From a virus, in the IMG/VR virus record IMGVR_UViG_3300031812_000006, positions 1-44,022 of that record: a stretch of 44,022 bases of DNA. The stretch is one strand, 5' to 3'. Each line of letters begins with the position of its first letter. The first letter of the stretch is position 1. A program made the position numbers and the translations under genes. Positions 1-6,368 of this stretch are shown here, one piece after another. A model generated the notes under the pieces. It was not told the DNA's origin and ran no database searches. It was given only the letters and a program-made list of their open reading frames with translations.

Positions 1-1
1 C

Positions 2-439
2 GGGTTGATCGAGGCGGGATTTGTCATCACGGCGAGCTGGCCCGTCCACACCGAAGCCGAAGGCAGCCTGCACATCCGCGACAAGTCGGCGGCCAAGTCG
101 ACGATCTTTCTTGCCTGCCGGCTGCGCGATGACGCGGCCGAGCGCCGCGAGGAGGTCTTCTGGGAGGATGTCGAGCCAGAAATCCGCAACGTCGTGCGCC
201 AGAAGGTGCGCGAGTTCCAGGAGGCCGGCATCGCCGGCATCGATCTGTACCTGGCCTGTTTCGGGCCGGCGCTCGAAGTCCTCTCGCGCCATTGGCCACT
301 TGTGCGCGGCACGGCGCGGCAGCAGCCCAAGGGGTACCAGGACGACCTCTTCGGCCCCTGGGACCCCTACCGGGTGACGCCAGAGGATGCGCTCGATGCA
401 GCCTGGCGCGAGTTGAAGCAGTGGCAACCGGATCAGTAG
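2..439 (+). pseudogene. 3'-truncated DUF1156 DNA methylase fragment (second copy)
   Basis: The gene enters the window already open and stops at a TAG at 437-439. The 145 visible residues match the region around residues 635-779 of the intact methylase at 37323-40238, at a constant offset of 39,223 bases. By hand count about 22 of 436 bases differ, and the first 128 are identical. Homology ends at the shared bases GATCAGT: the intact gene continues for nearly 200 more codons, while this copy meets unrelated DNA and a stop. The methylase motif IV would lie left of the window. The fragment marks a junction of a duplication or an insertion. It is unlikely to be a normal gene end, because the paralogue shows the missing C-terminal part. 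Confidence 0.85.
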
Positions 440-446
440 GGTCCCC

Positions 447-479
447 AAAAAGAAAAGGCCCGGCTGTGGACCGGGAGCC
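447..479 (-). terminator. Rho-independent terminator after the small minus-strand operon
   Basis: On the minus strand the stem CCCGG, loop TCCACAG and stem CCGGG is followed by CC and then TTTTCTTTTT. This stem and U-tract lie 14-46 bases past the stop of the 68-residue gene. It ends the leftmost minus-strand unit a few bases before the junction with the methylase fragment. Confidence 0.7.
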
Positions 480-492
480 AGGGGCGGTGGTT

Positions 493-699
493 TCAGGGTG
501 CTAGTCTTGCCCGGCGGCGCCGCTGCGCCTCCCGGGCGCGGCACTTTCGGCAGGTGCCGCACTCGCAGGAGGCCTTTCGGCCGCCGCTCTGGCGCCGGCG
601 CGCCAGCGACGCGCGCCTGGCTGCCTCCCGGCGCCAGACATGTTGGGGGATGGTCCCCAGATCCCAGTCTGGGGACCAGGGGAGGCGGGGCTCGGTCAC
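493..699 (-). CDS. Small Cys-rich phage protein, possible zinc-binding
   Basis: A 68-residue basic protein. Its second half has closely spaced cysteines, CECGTCRKC, followed by a run of arginines (REAQRRRRAR). Short proteins with this CGxCRKCR pattern are common in phages and in high-GC bacteria, and their function is unknown. A zinc-binding or nucleic-acid role is a guess from composition. The start is a GTG at 699-697 that overlaps the TGA of the upstream 81-residue gene (GTGA). A GGAGG ribosome site lies 8 bases upstream inside a strong hairpin (681-711), so translation is probably coupled to the upstream gene. A terminator follows the stop. Confidence 0.65.
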   Translation of the reverse strand: MTEPRLPWSPDWDLGTIPQHVWRREAARRASLARRRQSGGRKASCECGTCRKCRAREAQRRRRARLAP

Positions 700-711
700 A
701 GCCCCGCCTCC
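681..711 (-). promoter_or_regulatory. 12-bp RNA hairpin hiding a ribosome site at a GTGA gene overlap
   Basis: Positions 681-692 and 700-711 form a perfect 12-bp inverted repeat (GGAGGCGGGGCT / AGCCCCGCCTCC) around a 7-base loop. In the minus-strand RNA the first arm contains the GGAGG ribosome site of the 68-residue gene, and the loop holds both its GTG start and the TGA stop of the upstream gene. A ribosome finishing the upstream gene would open the stem. Confidence 0.65.
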
Positions 712-941
712 TCTACGGCCTCGGCGGGGAGGTTGATTGAGACCTCCACCGGCCGAGGGGCCTCGATCTCCGTCGTGATCCAGTAGATCCGGTAGAAACC
801 GCTCTGGCAGCCGTCTGTTGCTAGTTCCAGGGCGTCGCGCGGGGACATCCCGCTGCCGCCAGCGCAGCCCCAGTTTCCCTTTTCATCGATCGCCAATGCG
901 ATCCTAACTTTTATCATTCGCTTGTTGTTGGTGGTGGCCAT
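696..941 (-). CDS. Hypothetical 81-residue phage protein
   Basis: The product begins MATTNNKRMIKV and ends in AEAVEEAGL. I do not recognise a family. The middle has GNWGCAGGSGMSP and a tyrosine/tryptophan-rich stretch (FYRIYWITTE) that looks like a beta strand, so a small alpha/beta fold is likely. I chose the ATG at 941 because GGAAGG lies 6 bases upstream and a good promoter lies just beyond. An upstream extension in the same frame would cross that promoter. It is the first gene of a two-gene unit with the 68-residue Cys-rich protein, and stop and start overlap by 4 bases. Its position beside a divergent promoter region would suit an early or regulatory role, but nothing in the sequence proves that. 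Confidence 0.65.
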   Translation of the reverse strand: MATTNNKRMIKVRIALAIDEKGNWGCAGGSGMSPRDALELATDGCQSGFYRIYWITTEIEAPRPVEVSINLPAEAVEEAGL

Positions 942-959
942 CTCGATCCTTCCATCTCT

Positions 960-989
960 ATAGTACAACAGCCATGCTGTTGTTGTCAA
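960..989 (-). promoter_or_regulatory. Sigma-70 promoter with an inverted repeat filling the spacer
   Basis: On the minus strand there is a consensus TTGACA (989-984), an 18-base spacer, and TACTAT (965-960), followed by GGAAGG and the ATG of the 81-residue gene. The spacer holds a perfect 8-bp inverted repeat, ACAACAGC-CAT-GCTGTTGT (965-983). Repressor operators are often placed like this. No matching repressor gene is identified in the window. Confidence 0.65.
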
Positions 990-1006
990 TCGGAAAATGC
1001 ACCGGG

Positions 1007-1107
1007 CGCAAAAATGTTTGCGGGCTGGGCATCGGCCAGAAAGCGCCGCCAGCACTAGCTGCGAGTGGACCACAATATGTTGTGCGGCCCGTGTGGAGGC
1101 CACAACA
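1007..1107. promoter_or_regulatory. Cluster of inverted repeats between divergent promoters
   Basis: Three further inverted repeats lie in this gap: CGCAAA-AATG-TTTGCG (1007-1022), CACAA-TATG-TTGTG (1071-1084) and TGTGG-AGG-CCACA (1092-1104). The last two share CCACAA/TTGTGG half-sites, and another CACAAC follows at 1105-1110, just before the plus-strand -35 box. They are candidate protein-binding sites. Their function is inferred from symmetry and position only. Confidence 0.4.
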
Positions 1108-1112
1108 CAACG

Positions 1113-1141
1113 TTGACACGTCGACCGCCCAGAGGTATAAT
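1113..1141 (+). promoter_or_regulatory. Perfect consensus sigma-70 promoter for the ParB-methylase gene
   Basis: TTGACA (1113-1118), exactly 17 bases, then TATAAT (1136-1141). Both hexamers match the consensus fully. Transcription would start near 1148, leaving about 60 bases of leader before the ATG at 1208. The leader holds a 20-codon open frame from the ATG at 1168 that overlaps the ParB start. Confidence 0.8.
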
Positions 1142-1207
1142 CACATTGAGCGGGGTGTATATCCACGATGGCTGCCGTGACTCGGATACTGGCGCGGCGG
1201 GGGCGAG

Positions 1208-1642
1208 ATGTGGTTAGCCTCCGCGGTTGAGCACTGGCCGATTGAACGGCTAATCCCCTTCGCTCGCAATCCGCGCACACACACGGACGAGCAGGTGGCG
1301 CAGATTGCGGCTTCGATCGCCGAATTCGGGTGGACCAATCCAGTCCTCGTGGGCGCGGACGGCGTGATCATCGCCGGCCACGCGCGCCTCCAGGCGGCGC
1401 GCAAGCTGGGCCTCACGGAGGTGCCGGTGATCGTGCTGGATCACCTGAGCGAGGCCCAGCGGCGGGCACTGGTCATCGCCGACAACAGGCTGGCGCTCAA
1501 TGCCGGCTGGGATGAGGAGCTGCTGCGGGGCCTGCTAGAGGACCTCCGCGCGGAGGACTTCGACCTCGAGGTGGTCGGTTTCTCGGCCGAAGAACTGGAT
1601 GCGCTCCTTGCACCGGAGCCGACGGCTGGCCTCGTGGACTAG
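1208..1642 (+). CDS. ParB/Sulfiredoxin-like nuclease domain, N-terminal half of a split methylase fusion
   Basis: The 144 residues form a ParB-like domain: the early strand IERLIPFARNPRTHTDEQV, then FGWTNPVLVGADGVIIAGHARLQAARKLG with the GHxR signature, then ALVIADNRLAL. In many phages and integrative elements this domain is the N-terminus of a single ParB-methylase protein of about 400 residues. Here a TAG at 1640-1642 ends it. The frame then continues through 39 codons typical of the linker (including HRLLCGDS) into the methylase downstream. The break is thus one nonsense change, probably GAG to TAG. A GGGGGCGAG purine run precedes the ATG. The product alone may be stable but would be separated from its catalytic partner. 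It is transcribed from a consensus promoter. Confidence 0.75.
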   Translation: MWLASAVEHWPIERLIPFARNPRTHTDEQVAQIAASIAEFGWTNPVLVGADGVIIAGHARLQAARKLGLTEVPVIVLDHLSEAQRRALVIADNRLALNAGWDEELLRGLLEDLRAEDFDLEVVGFSAEELDALLAPEPTAGLVD

Positions 1643-1759
1643 GACGCAGTCCCCGAGCCGCTCGAGGAACCGGTCTCGCGGCGCGGTGATCTGTGGATTC
1701 TGGGTGAGCACCGACTGCTCTGTGGCGACTCCGCCAGTCGAGAGGACGTCGACCGGCTG

Positions 1760-2572
1760 ATGGCTGGCGAGATGGCGGATCTAGTGAACACTGACCCGCC
1801 CTATAACGTCAAGGTCGAACCGCGCTCGAACAACGCCATCGCCGCCGGGCTGAGCTCGTTCGGAGGTCTTCAGCATCACCAGAGCTTCGATGTGCACCGC
1901 GGCGCTTCCAAAGCCAGACGAACCACCAAGATGCTCAGGCCCAAGGACCGGCCGCTCGCGAACGACTTCCTGAAGGACACCGACTTCGGTGTCCTCCTGC
2001 GGCAATGGTTCGGCAACCTGGCTGCCGTGCTCAAGCCAGGCGGCGCCTTCTATCTATGGGGCGGGTATGCGAACTGCGCCAACTACCCGCCAGCGCTCGA
2101 GGAGTCCGGTCTCTATTTCTCTCAGGCCATCATCTGGGTGAAGGAGCACCCCGTGTTGACCCGTAAGGATTTCATGGGCAACCACGAGTGGTGCTTCTAC
2201 GGGTGGCGTGAGGGCGCGGCTCACTACTTCAATCCCGAGATCAAGAACGCCACTGATGTCTGGCACGTCAAGAAGGTCAACCCGCAATCGATGGTACATC
2301 TTACGGAGAAGCCGGTGGAGCTCGCGGAGCGCGCGATGACCTACTCCTCGCGCCCGGGCGAGGTAGTGTTGCACCTGTTCGGCGGCTCGGGAAGCACACT
2401 GATTGCGGCCGAGAAGCTGGGACGCCGGGCGCGGCTGATGGAGATAGATCCTCACTACACCGATGTGATCGTTCGCCGCTGGCAAGAGTTCACGGGCAAG
2501 AAGGCGGTGCTGGAGGGTAGCGGGAGGAACTTCGAGCAGGTCGCCGATGAGCGACGCCGAGTACCGACGTGA
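1760..2572 (+). CDS. Beta-class adenine-specific DNA methylase, C-terminal half of the split ParB-methylase
   Basis: The catalytic motif IV (TDPPYN) lies near residue 12, and the AdoMet-binding motif I region (HLFGGSGSTLIAAE) near residue 210 is followed by the acidic MEIDPHYTDV. This IV-then-I order is that of beta-class N6-adenine or N4-cytosine methylases. HLTEKPVEL, the motif X region, is present too. The frame is the same as that of the ParB half, and the whole run 1643-2572 is open after the TAG. If translation restarts at the ATG at 1760, the product lacks about 39 residues of the usual linker, including HRLLCGDS, and there is no clear ribosome site. Activity therefore depends on readthrough or reinitiation. 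The protein would be an orphan methylase, perhaps protecting phage DNA from restriction. Confidence 0.7.
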   Translation: MAGEMADLVNTDPPYNVKVEPRSNNAIAAGLSSFGGLQHHQSFDVHRGASKARRTTKMLRPKDRPLANDFLKDTDFGVLLRQWFGNLAAVLKPGGAFYLWGGYANCANYPPALEESGLYFSQAIIWVKEHPVLTRKDFMGNHEWCFYGWREGAAHYFNPEIKNATDVWHVKKVNPQSMVHLTEKPVELAERAMTYSSRPGEVVLHLFGGSGSTLIAAEKLGRRARLMEIDPHYTDVIVRRWQEFTGKKAVLEGSGRNFEQVADERRRVPT

Positions 2573-2597
2573 GATCGAGCGCTGCCAGCAGTATTAG
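2547..2597 (+). pseudogene. Sixteen-codon remnant of the next gene's start
   Basis: An ATG inside the methylase's 3' end opens a frame reading MSDAEYRREIERCQQY and then TAG. The sequence looks like a normal gene beginning, of the type seen at the N-terminus of terminase-like proteins. The 26-base overlap with the methylase is normal for operons. The frame dies where sequence of phage-module character begins. I infer that a downstream gene was cut off when the neighbouring DNA was joined here. Confidence 0.4.
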
Positions 2598-2636
2598 GGT
2601 ACCACCCTGTCGACGCTGCGGAGGTCGATCTATATG

Positions 2637-3437
2637 TCACCTCGCTCGCAAGGCAGCCTCGATCCGCTCGAGCGCTGCCAGCACTTTCCCCTCGAAGGTA
2701 GAGGCCGGATTGTACGGCGACTCGAGATCCGTACGGTACACCGTGACCCCGAACGGCGTGATATGTAGAGCCTCGTTAGCCAACAGCTCCCGGCATGGCA
2801 CAGGCACCTCGGGCCGGCCGTCAGTGCTGCCGTCAGGCTGCGGATCAGGCACCCAGACGGGTCCGAACGGCGTCATCTCCCACTTGCCGGGAGCTCCATG
2901 CCCTGCCGCATGCCGAGCCTTCATGAGAAGGCCGACGTTGTACTGCCGACCATCCCCCAGTCGGATCTCGTAGCACCTCCGGGTCTCGCCCATCCAGTCC
3001 ACCCAAAAGGGGCCCTCCTTTGGCGCGCTCTCCACGACCGTGCCGTTCCATAGCGACGCTAGGTACTCGGCGTCCGTTCGGTGCGACAGAAACTCTGGAT
3101 TCAGCGGTTGCGGCGCCAGCGGTGGCGGCCCAACGATGAGAGCTGGCGTGGGCTGAACCTTGTATTGGCCCCACTCGTATCGACCCGGTAGATTCAGGGT
3201 GCGCGCCTCTCCGATCGTGATCTCTGCGTCGCGAAATTCTTTGGCGGCGAAGTCAAAGTACTTATACCGGTACGGGTCCTGCAGCTCGCCAGTGGCCTTC
3301 GGGTCGCGCCAGCGTTTGATTCGGCGCCTGGGATCGTACGGCGGTGCCTGAGAACCGAATTTCGCCTTGTAGCTCTCGCGGTCGAAGATCTCGAAGCGGT
3401 AGAGCTCGAAAAGTGGATAGAAAGCCTTTGCTGTCAT
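2637..3437 (-). CDS. Hypothetical phage protein, 266 residues
   Basis: I do not recognise this protein. It has no signal peptide or membrane segment. It is rich in aromatic residues and proline (FYPLFELYRFEIF at the N-terminus, PPPLAPQPLNP in the middle), and it ends in a probable helix (FEGKVLAALERIEAALRAR) that may form a coiled coil. Such a build would suit a virion or adsorption protein. It is the last gene of the minus-strand phage series, after a beta-helix protein. Its ATG lies inside a 20-base sequence that recurs upstream of that beta-helix gene (3432-3451 and 5107-5125), so the two share a leader element and may be expressed together. Confidence 0.6.
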   Translation of the reverse strand: MTAKAFYPLFELYRFEIFDRESYKAKFGSQAPPYDPRRRIKRWRDPKATGELQDPYRYKYFDFAAKEFRDAEITIGEARTLNLPGRYEWGQYKVQPTPALIVGPPPLAPQPLNPEFLSHRTDAEYLASLWNGTVVESAPKEGPFWVDWMGETRRCYEIRLGDGRQYNVGLLMKARHAAGHGAPGKWEMTPFGPVWVPDPQPDGSTDGRPEVPVPCRELLANEALHITPFGVTVYRTDLESPYNPASTFEGKVLAALERIEAALRAR

Positions 3438-3451
3438 AGAGTTACGGTCTC
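3432..3451 (-). repeat. Leader repeat, copy at the 266-residue gene
   Basis: The plus strand reads TGTCATAGAGTTACGGTCTC. The same sequence with one base fewer occurs at 5107-5125. On the transcribed strand it reads GAGAC(C)GTAACTCTATGACA. Here the embedded ATG is the start codon of the gene. The following gap to 3574 contains no other gene that I can support. Confidence 0.55.
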
Positions 3452-3574
3452 CATCTGCATATCAGAATTAGGGGATGAATCGCCCCGAGCTTGACAGCCG
3501 AACAAGACCAGTAGTGTCGCTGTCATGGCCATCTCCCATCTCAATTCTGACACAGCTCTGGTCATCGAGTGCGG

Positions 3575-5092
3575 TCACGGTGCGAGGTTGGCTCCGTAGC
3601 CGGCGTAGGCGGGCTTGACGGTGTAATCTGGGGTGAGTACCTCGTCGAGTGTGACCTTGCGGCTGTTGGGGATGCCCCCGGTGAGGGCGAGGTTGTCATG
3701 GACCTTGGCGTTGGGCGCGAACTTATCGAGTGGCGACTGGCCGGGGGGCAGGCCGCGGCCGAACAGCTCGCCCATGAGGATGTTCTTTTCGACCACCAAC
3801 CCCTCGATTGGAAACTGGGCTTGCCAGTCGGGGCTGCCCGGGTGGGTCATTGGCGGGCTGTCGAGCGAGAGGGCGAGCATGTATCTGGCGGTTGGCGCAA
3901 AGATCACGGTGTTGTTACGGATGGTGATGTTCTTTGGGCCGCTGAGGAGCTGGAAGCCGAAGCTGCCGAAGCCTTTGCCGAGCCGCGGGTCGATGAGGAA
4001 GAGGTTGTGCTCGAAAGTGATGTTCTCGGTGATGCCAGCGTACTGCTGGAGGTCATCGCGGCCGAGGATGTTGGCGCCAGCGCCGACGCCGGAGATGCGG
4101 TTGCAGCGCACAACGACGTTGCGCACGGCCGCCCAGGGGTTGGCCGGGGTGTCCCCCCTGCCTTCGGCGCGGACGGTGAAGACGAAAGCCTCGCCGTTTT
4201 GCTGCCCGATCCAGGAGTTCTCCAGGACATTGTTCTCGATGAGGACGTTCTCTGCGCGCTTGAGTTGGATGAGGTTCTTGAAGGACCACCTGCCCGACCG
4301 CCATTCGATCGGCTTGCGGATCACGTTGCCAGAGATGGTGATGTTCGCAGGATTGAGGCCCTGGATGGCGGCCGGCGAGCCGCCGAACATGATGTTCTCG
4401 CAGGCCGCTTCGAGGAGGTTGCCGGTGATGAAGTACGGGCCGGGACCGTTGACGCCGGCGATGGCCTGGTTGTCGTTGGCCTCCATCATGTACGTGATCC
4501 AGCACTCGGAGATGGTGGTGCGGCCGGAGTTTAGGAAGATGCCGCGGCGGCTGCCAGCGGTAGGATGGCCTGAGATTATACAGCGGGAGACGAGCAGGTT
4601 GTCGGGTTGGGCAAGCACGTCGGTGGCGTTGTGGCTGCCGAGTTCGACGAGGTTGTACACGAAGCCGGCTTTGGCGGCCAGGCGCAAGCCGATGAGCATG
4701 TAGCCGTGGGCGCGCGGGTCGGTGGAGAGGATCGATCCCTGCATCGGGGCGCTGTTCACCAGCGTGGGGAGCTGGCTGTCTAGCACTGGTCTCGCACTGG
4801 GAACCTGCGCGGCCCGAATGATGACCGGATCGGCGCCGCGCGGCTGCTCGCGAAGGAAGAAGCGGCCAGCGAGTTCGACGTCGTTGTCGATCAGTAAGGT
4901 GTCGCCGGGGCGCAGCGCATCGAGCAAGCTTTGGAAGCGGGCTGGCGTGTCGCCCTTACGGAGGGTGTACGTTTTGCCCATTATCGGTGGCAGCGCGCTC
5001 ACGGGCTCCAGTTCCACGGCGAGGCTAAACTGCACTGGATTCTGGCCGAGATCGAGCTCAGCCGGGGCGGAGAGTTTGAGTTTGTATTTCAT
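3575..5092 (-). CDS. Right-handed parallel beta-helix protein (paralogue 2), possible tail spike or cell-surface-type protein
   Basis: 505 residues. A short N-terminal region leads to TYTLRKGDTPARFQSLLDAL, then a series of beta-helix coils with stacked Asn and Ile/Val: ITISGNVIRKP, NVLIENNVLENSW, NITIRNNTVIF, LVVEKNILMGELFGRGL. It is clearly related to the 14264-15805 protein (shared blocks such as GQQNGEAFVFT, FGGSP and GFGFQLL-like). Related proteins are frequent in Bryobacterales genomes, often as secreted proteins; this copy shows no signal peptide. Codon use looks more GC-rich at third positions than in its phage neighbours, which suggests more recent uptake from a host-like source. In a phage, such folds serve in tail spikes that bind or cut surface glycans. 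No catalytic site is evident. Confidence 0.75.
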   Translation of the reverse strand: MKYKLKLSAPAELDLGQNPVQFSLAVELEPVSALPPIMGKTYTLRKGDTPARFQSLLDALRPGDTLLIDNDVELAGRFFLREQPRGADPVIIRAAQVPSARPVLDSQLPTLVNSAPMQGSILSTDPRAHGYMLIGLRLAAKAGFVYNLVELGSHNATDVLAQPDNLLVSRCIISGHPTAGSRRGIFLNSGRTTISECWITYMMEANDNQAIAGVNGPGPYFITGNLLEAACENIMFGGSPAAIQGLNPANITISGNVIRKPIEWRSGRWSFKNLIQLKRAENVLIENNVLENSWIGQQNGEAFVFTVRAEGRGDTPANPWAAVRNVVVRCNRISGVGAGANILGRDDLQQYAGITENITFEHNLFLIDPRLGKGFGSFGFQLLSGPKNITIRNNTVIFAPTARYMLALSLDSPPMTHPGSPDWQAQFPIEGLVVEKNILMGELFGRGLPPGQSPLDKFAPNAKVHDNLALTGGIPNSRKVTLDEVLTPDYTVKPAYAGYGANLAP

Positions 5093-5106
5093 GAAACCTC
5101 TTGTGA

Positions 5107-5125
5107 TGTCATAGAGTTACGTCTC
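5107..5125 (-). repeat. Leader repeat, copy upstream of beta-helix protein 2
   Basis: This copy of the 3432-3451 element lies 14 bases upstream of the ATG at 5092. Its embedded ATG opens a 7-codon frame (MTSQEVS) whose TGA overlaps the beta-helix start codon as ATGA, so this copy could act as a tiny coupled leader peptide. Confidence 0.45.
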
Positions 5126-5135
5126 AATCGACCCA

Positions 5136-5480
5136 TCAAATCTGTTTGATTTGCGGATTTTCGCGCGCGGGTGCGCGCGTGGTCCTGGCCACAGCCTGTA
5201 GAGATTCGAGGTACCTACCCCATGTCTCCGAGATCTTGTCGTTCGGATCGAATCCATGATGGCTGATCCACCAGTGGCGTCCCCTACTATGGTACTCCAT
5301 GTGATGAAATCTGCATAGCGGCACGCAGGTGTCGTCCGGTGGTTTGCGCCCCATGTATCTTCTGCCGGCATGGTGTGCATCGGACGGAGCCAGCCCGCAT
5401 ACCAGACAGGGCTGCTGCCTCACCCATTTCAGGTATCTAGGATTGCGGCGCCTATTTTCGGATCGCTTCGAGCCGAGCAT
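5136..5480 (-). CDS. HNH nuclease of the DUF968/Ref-like type
   Basis: The core reads QQPCLVCG, then SDAHHAGRRYMGRKPPDD, then VPLCRFHHMEYHSRG. Cys-x2-Cys, His-His and Cys-x2-His-His are the metal and catalytic residues expected of phage HNH proteins of the DUF968/Ref group, which cut DNA with help from RecA in some phages. I chose the ATG at 5480, which gives MLGSKRSENRRRNPRYLKW and overlaps the upstream stop by 29 bases. A longer start at 5525 adds 15 residues that do not look like protein. The gene follows two membrane-protein genes of a probable lysis group. A role in late recombination or packaging is likely but not shown. Confidence 0.7.
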   Translation of the reverse strand: MLGSKRSENRRRNPRYLKWVRQQPCLVCGLAPSDAHHAGRRYMGRKPPDDTCVPLCRFHHMEYHSRGRHWWISHHGFDPNDKISETWGRYLESLQAVARTTRAPARENPQIKQI

Positions 5481-5664
5481 CCAGCACCTCGCGGCGGACG
5501 TACGTACCGTTGATGCGGTCAACAATCCGCTGCTCGAGCTGCGCCATCTCGAGGCGCAACTCCGCCACGAGCGCCCTGGTGCTCAGTGTCACGTATGCCG
5601 AAGTTCCGGCGGCCAGTAAGCCCAAGGCGGCAGTCACCAGCGATACGATTTCAGCGGACCCCAT
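5452..5664 (-). CDS. Small membrane protein with C-terminal coiled coil, lysis-related
   Basis: 70 residues. One hydrophobic segment near the start (IVSLVTAALGLLAAGTSAYVTL) is followed by a charged helix with heptad character (LVAELRLEMAQLEQRIVDRI). This single-helix plus coiled-coil plan is shared by several small phage lysis proteins and by cell-envelope anchors of unknown role. It overlaps the start of the gene before it by 14 bases (5651-5664), and that product also has membrane segments. Both probably act at the inner membrane. It could be a holin, an antiholin or an accessory protein, and I cannot tell which. Confidence 0.6.
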   Translation of the reverse strand: MGSAEIVSLVTAALGLLAAGTSAYVTLSTRALVAELRLEMAQLEQRIVDRINGTYVRREVLDARLEAIRK

Positions 5665-6286
5665 CAGTTTTTTGCTGGGCTATCGACAGATACGCATCAA
5701 ACAGACCAGACAGTTCTCCCTGGCCGTAGACCTGCCTGATCAGATCGACCTTGGCAGCAGTCGTTTGAGTTGACCACCAGACAGGCGAGACACTGATGCC
5801 CCACCTGGCGTGACCATTTGAGTCCTGCCAGCCGATCCGATCCACGACACGTAGTGTCGTCTGGATCGGATCGCCGAGGAAGAGAGCAGTGTACCTGAGG
5901 ACAGTACATCCCTGCTCGTAGACCTCGAACGGGTCGCCATACAGGTAGTCCACGCCATACTTAAGCCCGGCCGCCATTGCCTCATCGGTGGTGATGAGCA
6001 GCGGGTTGCGGTGTCGGTCTCGCCGAGAGCGCAACACCGTCTGACCCGTCTCCTTGTGATAGGGCGCCGCCACTGGGCCGCCGTCAGGGTTGTGGTTTAC
6101 CCCTAGCCGATGCAGGAAAATGCCGAGTCCGGTGAGGACGATCGAGATCGTCGCCACCCATTGCGGCGGCACCGAGTCAAGTATGGCCTGCCGTGTCGAC
6201 GGATCTGCGAGCAGGGTCGCCAACGTCGCGAGCATGGCGTATGAAATCACTTGGAGCGCAGTGGTGTGCCTGTGGTGCATGCCCAC
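5651..6286 (-). CDS. Holin-like membrane protein with a long soluble C-terminal domain
   Basis: 211 residues. The first 60 hold two hydrophobic stretches (QVISYAMLATLATLLA and WVATISIVLTGLGIFLHRL) separated by a short loop, as in class II holins. It continues for about 140 residues with no membrane segment, including ITTDEAMAAGLKYGVDYLYG and a Trp-rich part (ISVSPVWWSTQTTA). I do not recognise this second part. Ordinary holins are 70-150 residues long. It might be a fusion of a holin with another lysis or virion function. The start could be 6286 or the ATG two codons later. The gene lies alone before the 70-residue membrane protein with an 80-base gap upstream. Confidence 0.55.
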   Translation of the reverse strand: MGMHHRHTTALQVISYAMLATLATLLADPSTRQAILDSVPPQWVATISIVLTGLGIFLHRLGVNHNPDGGPVAAPYHKETGQTVLRSRRDRHRNPLLITTDEAMAAGLKYGVDYLYGDPFEVYEQGCTVLRYTALFLGDPIQTTLRVVDRIGWQDSNGHARWGISVSPVWWSTQTTAAKVDLIRQVYGQGELSGLFDAYLSIAQQKTDGVR

Positions 6287-6368
6287 CTCGATAGGGGATG
6301 TGATTGTTTCCGTCCGTCACCTTGCCTGCTGGCGCGCCGAAGCATTTTGGCCTCCTCGTCAAATCGTA

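Noticed and set aside
1168-1230. A 20-codon gene before the ParB-domain gene
   Set aside because: It has an ATG and a stop but no ribosome site or conserved look. It may be a leader frame and is noted under the promoter.
437-2597. TAG recoding as sense in this element
   Set aside because: Reading through the TAGs at 439 and 2597 gives no homology or sensible protein. Only the ParB-methylase TAG is followed by expected sequence, so a single nonsense change is simpler.
3569-4703. Long plus-strand frames over the beta-helix gene
   Set aside because: They mirror the minus-strand gene, which has clear beta-helix coils. The plus-strand text is low complexity and has no motifs.
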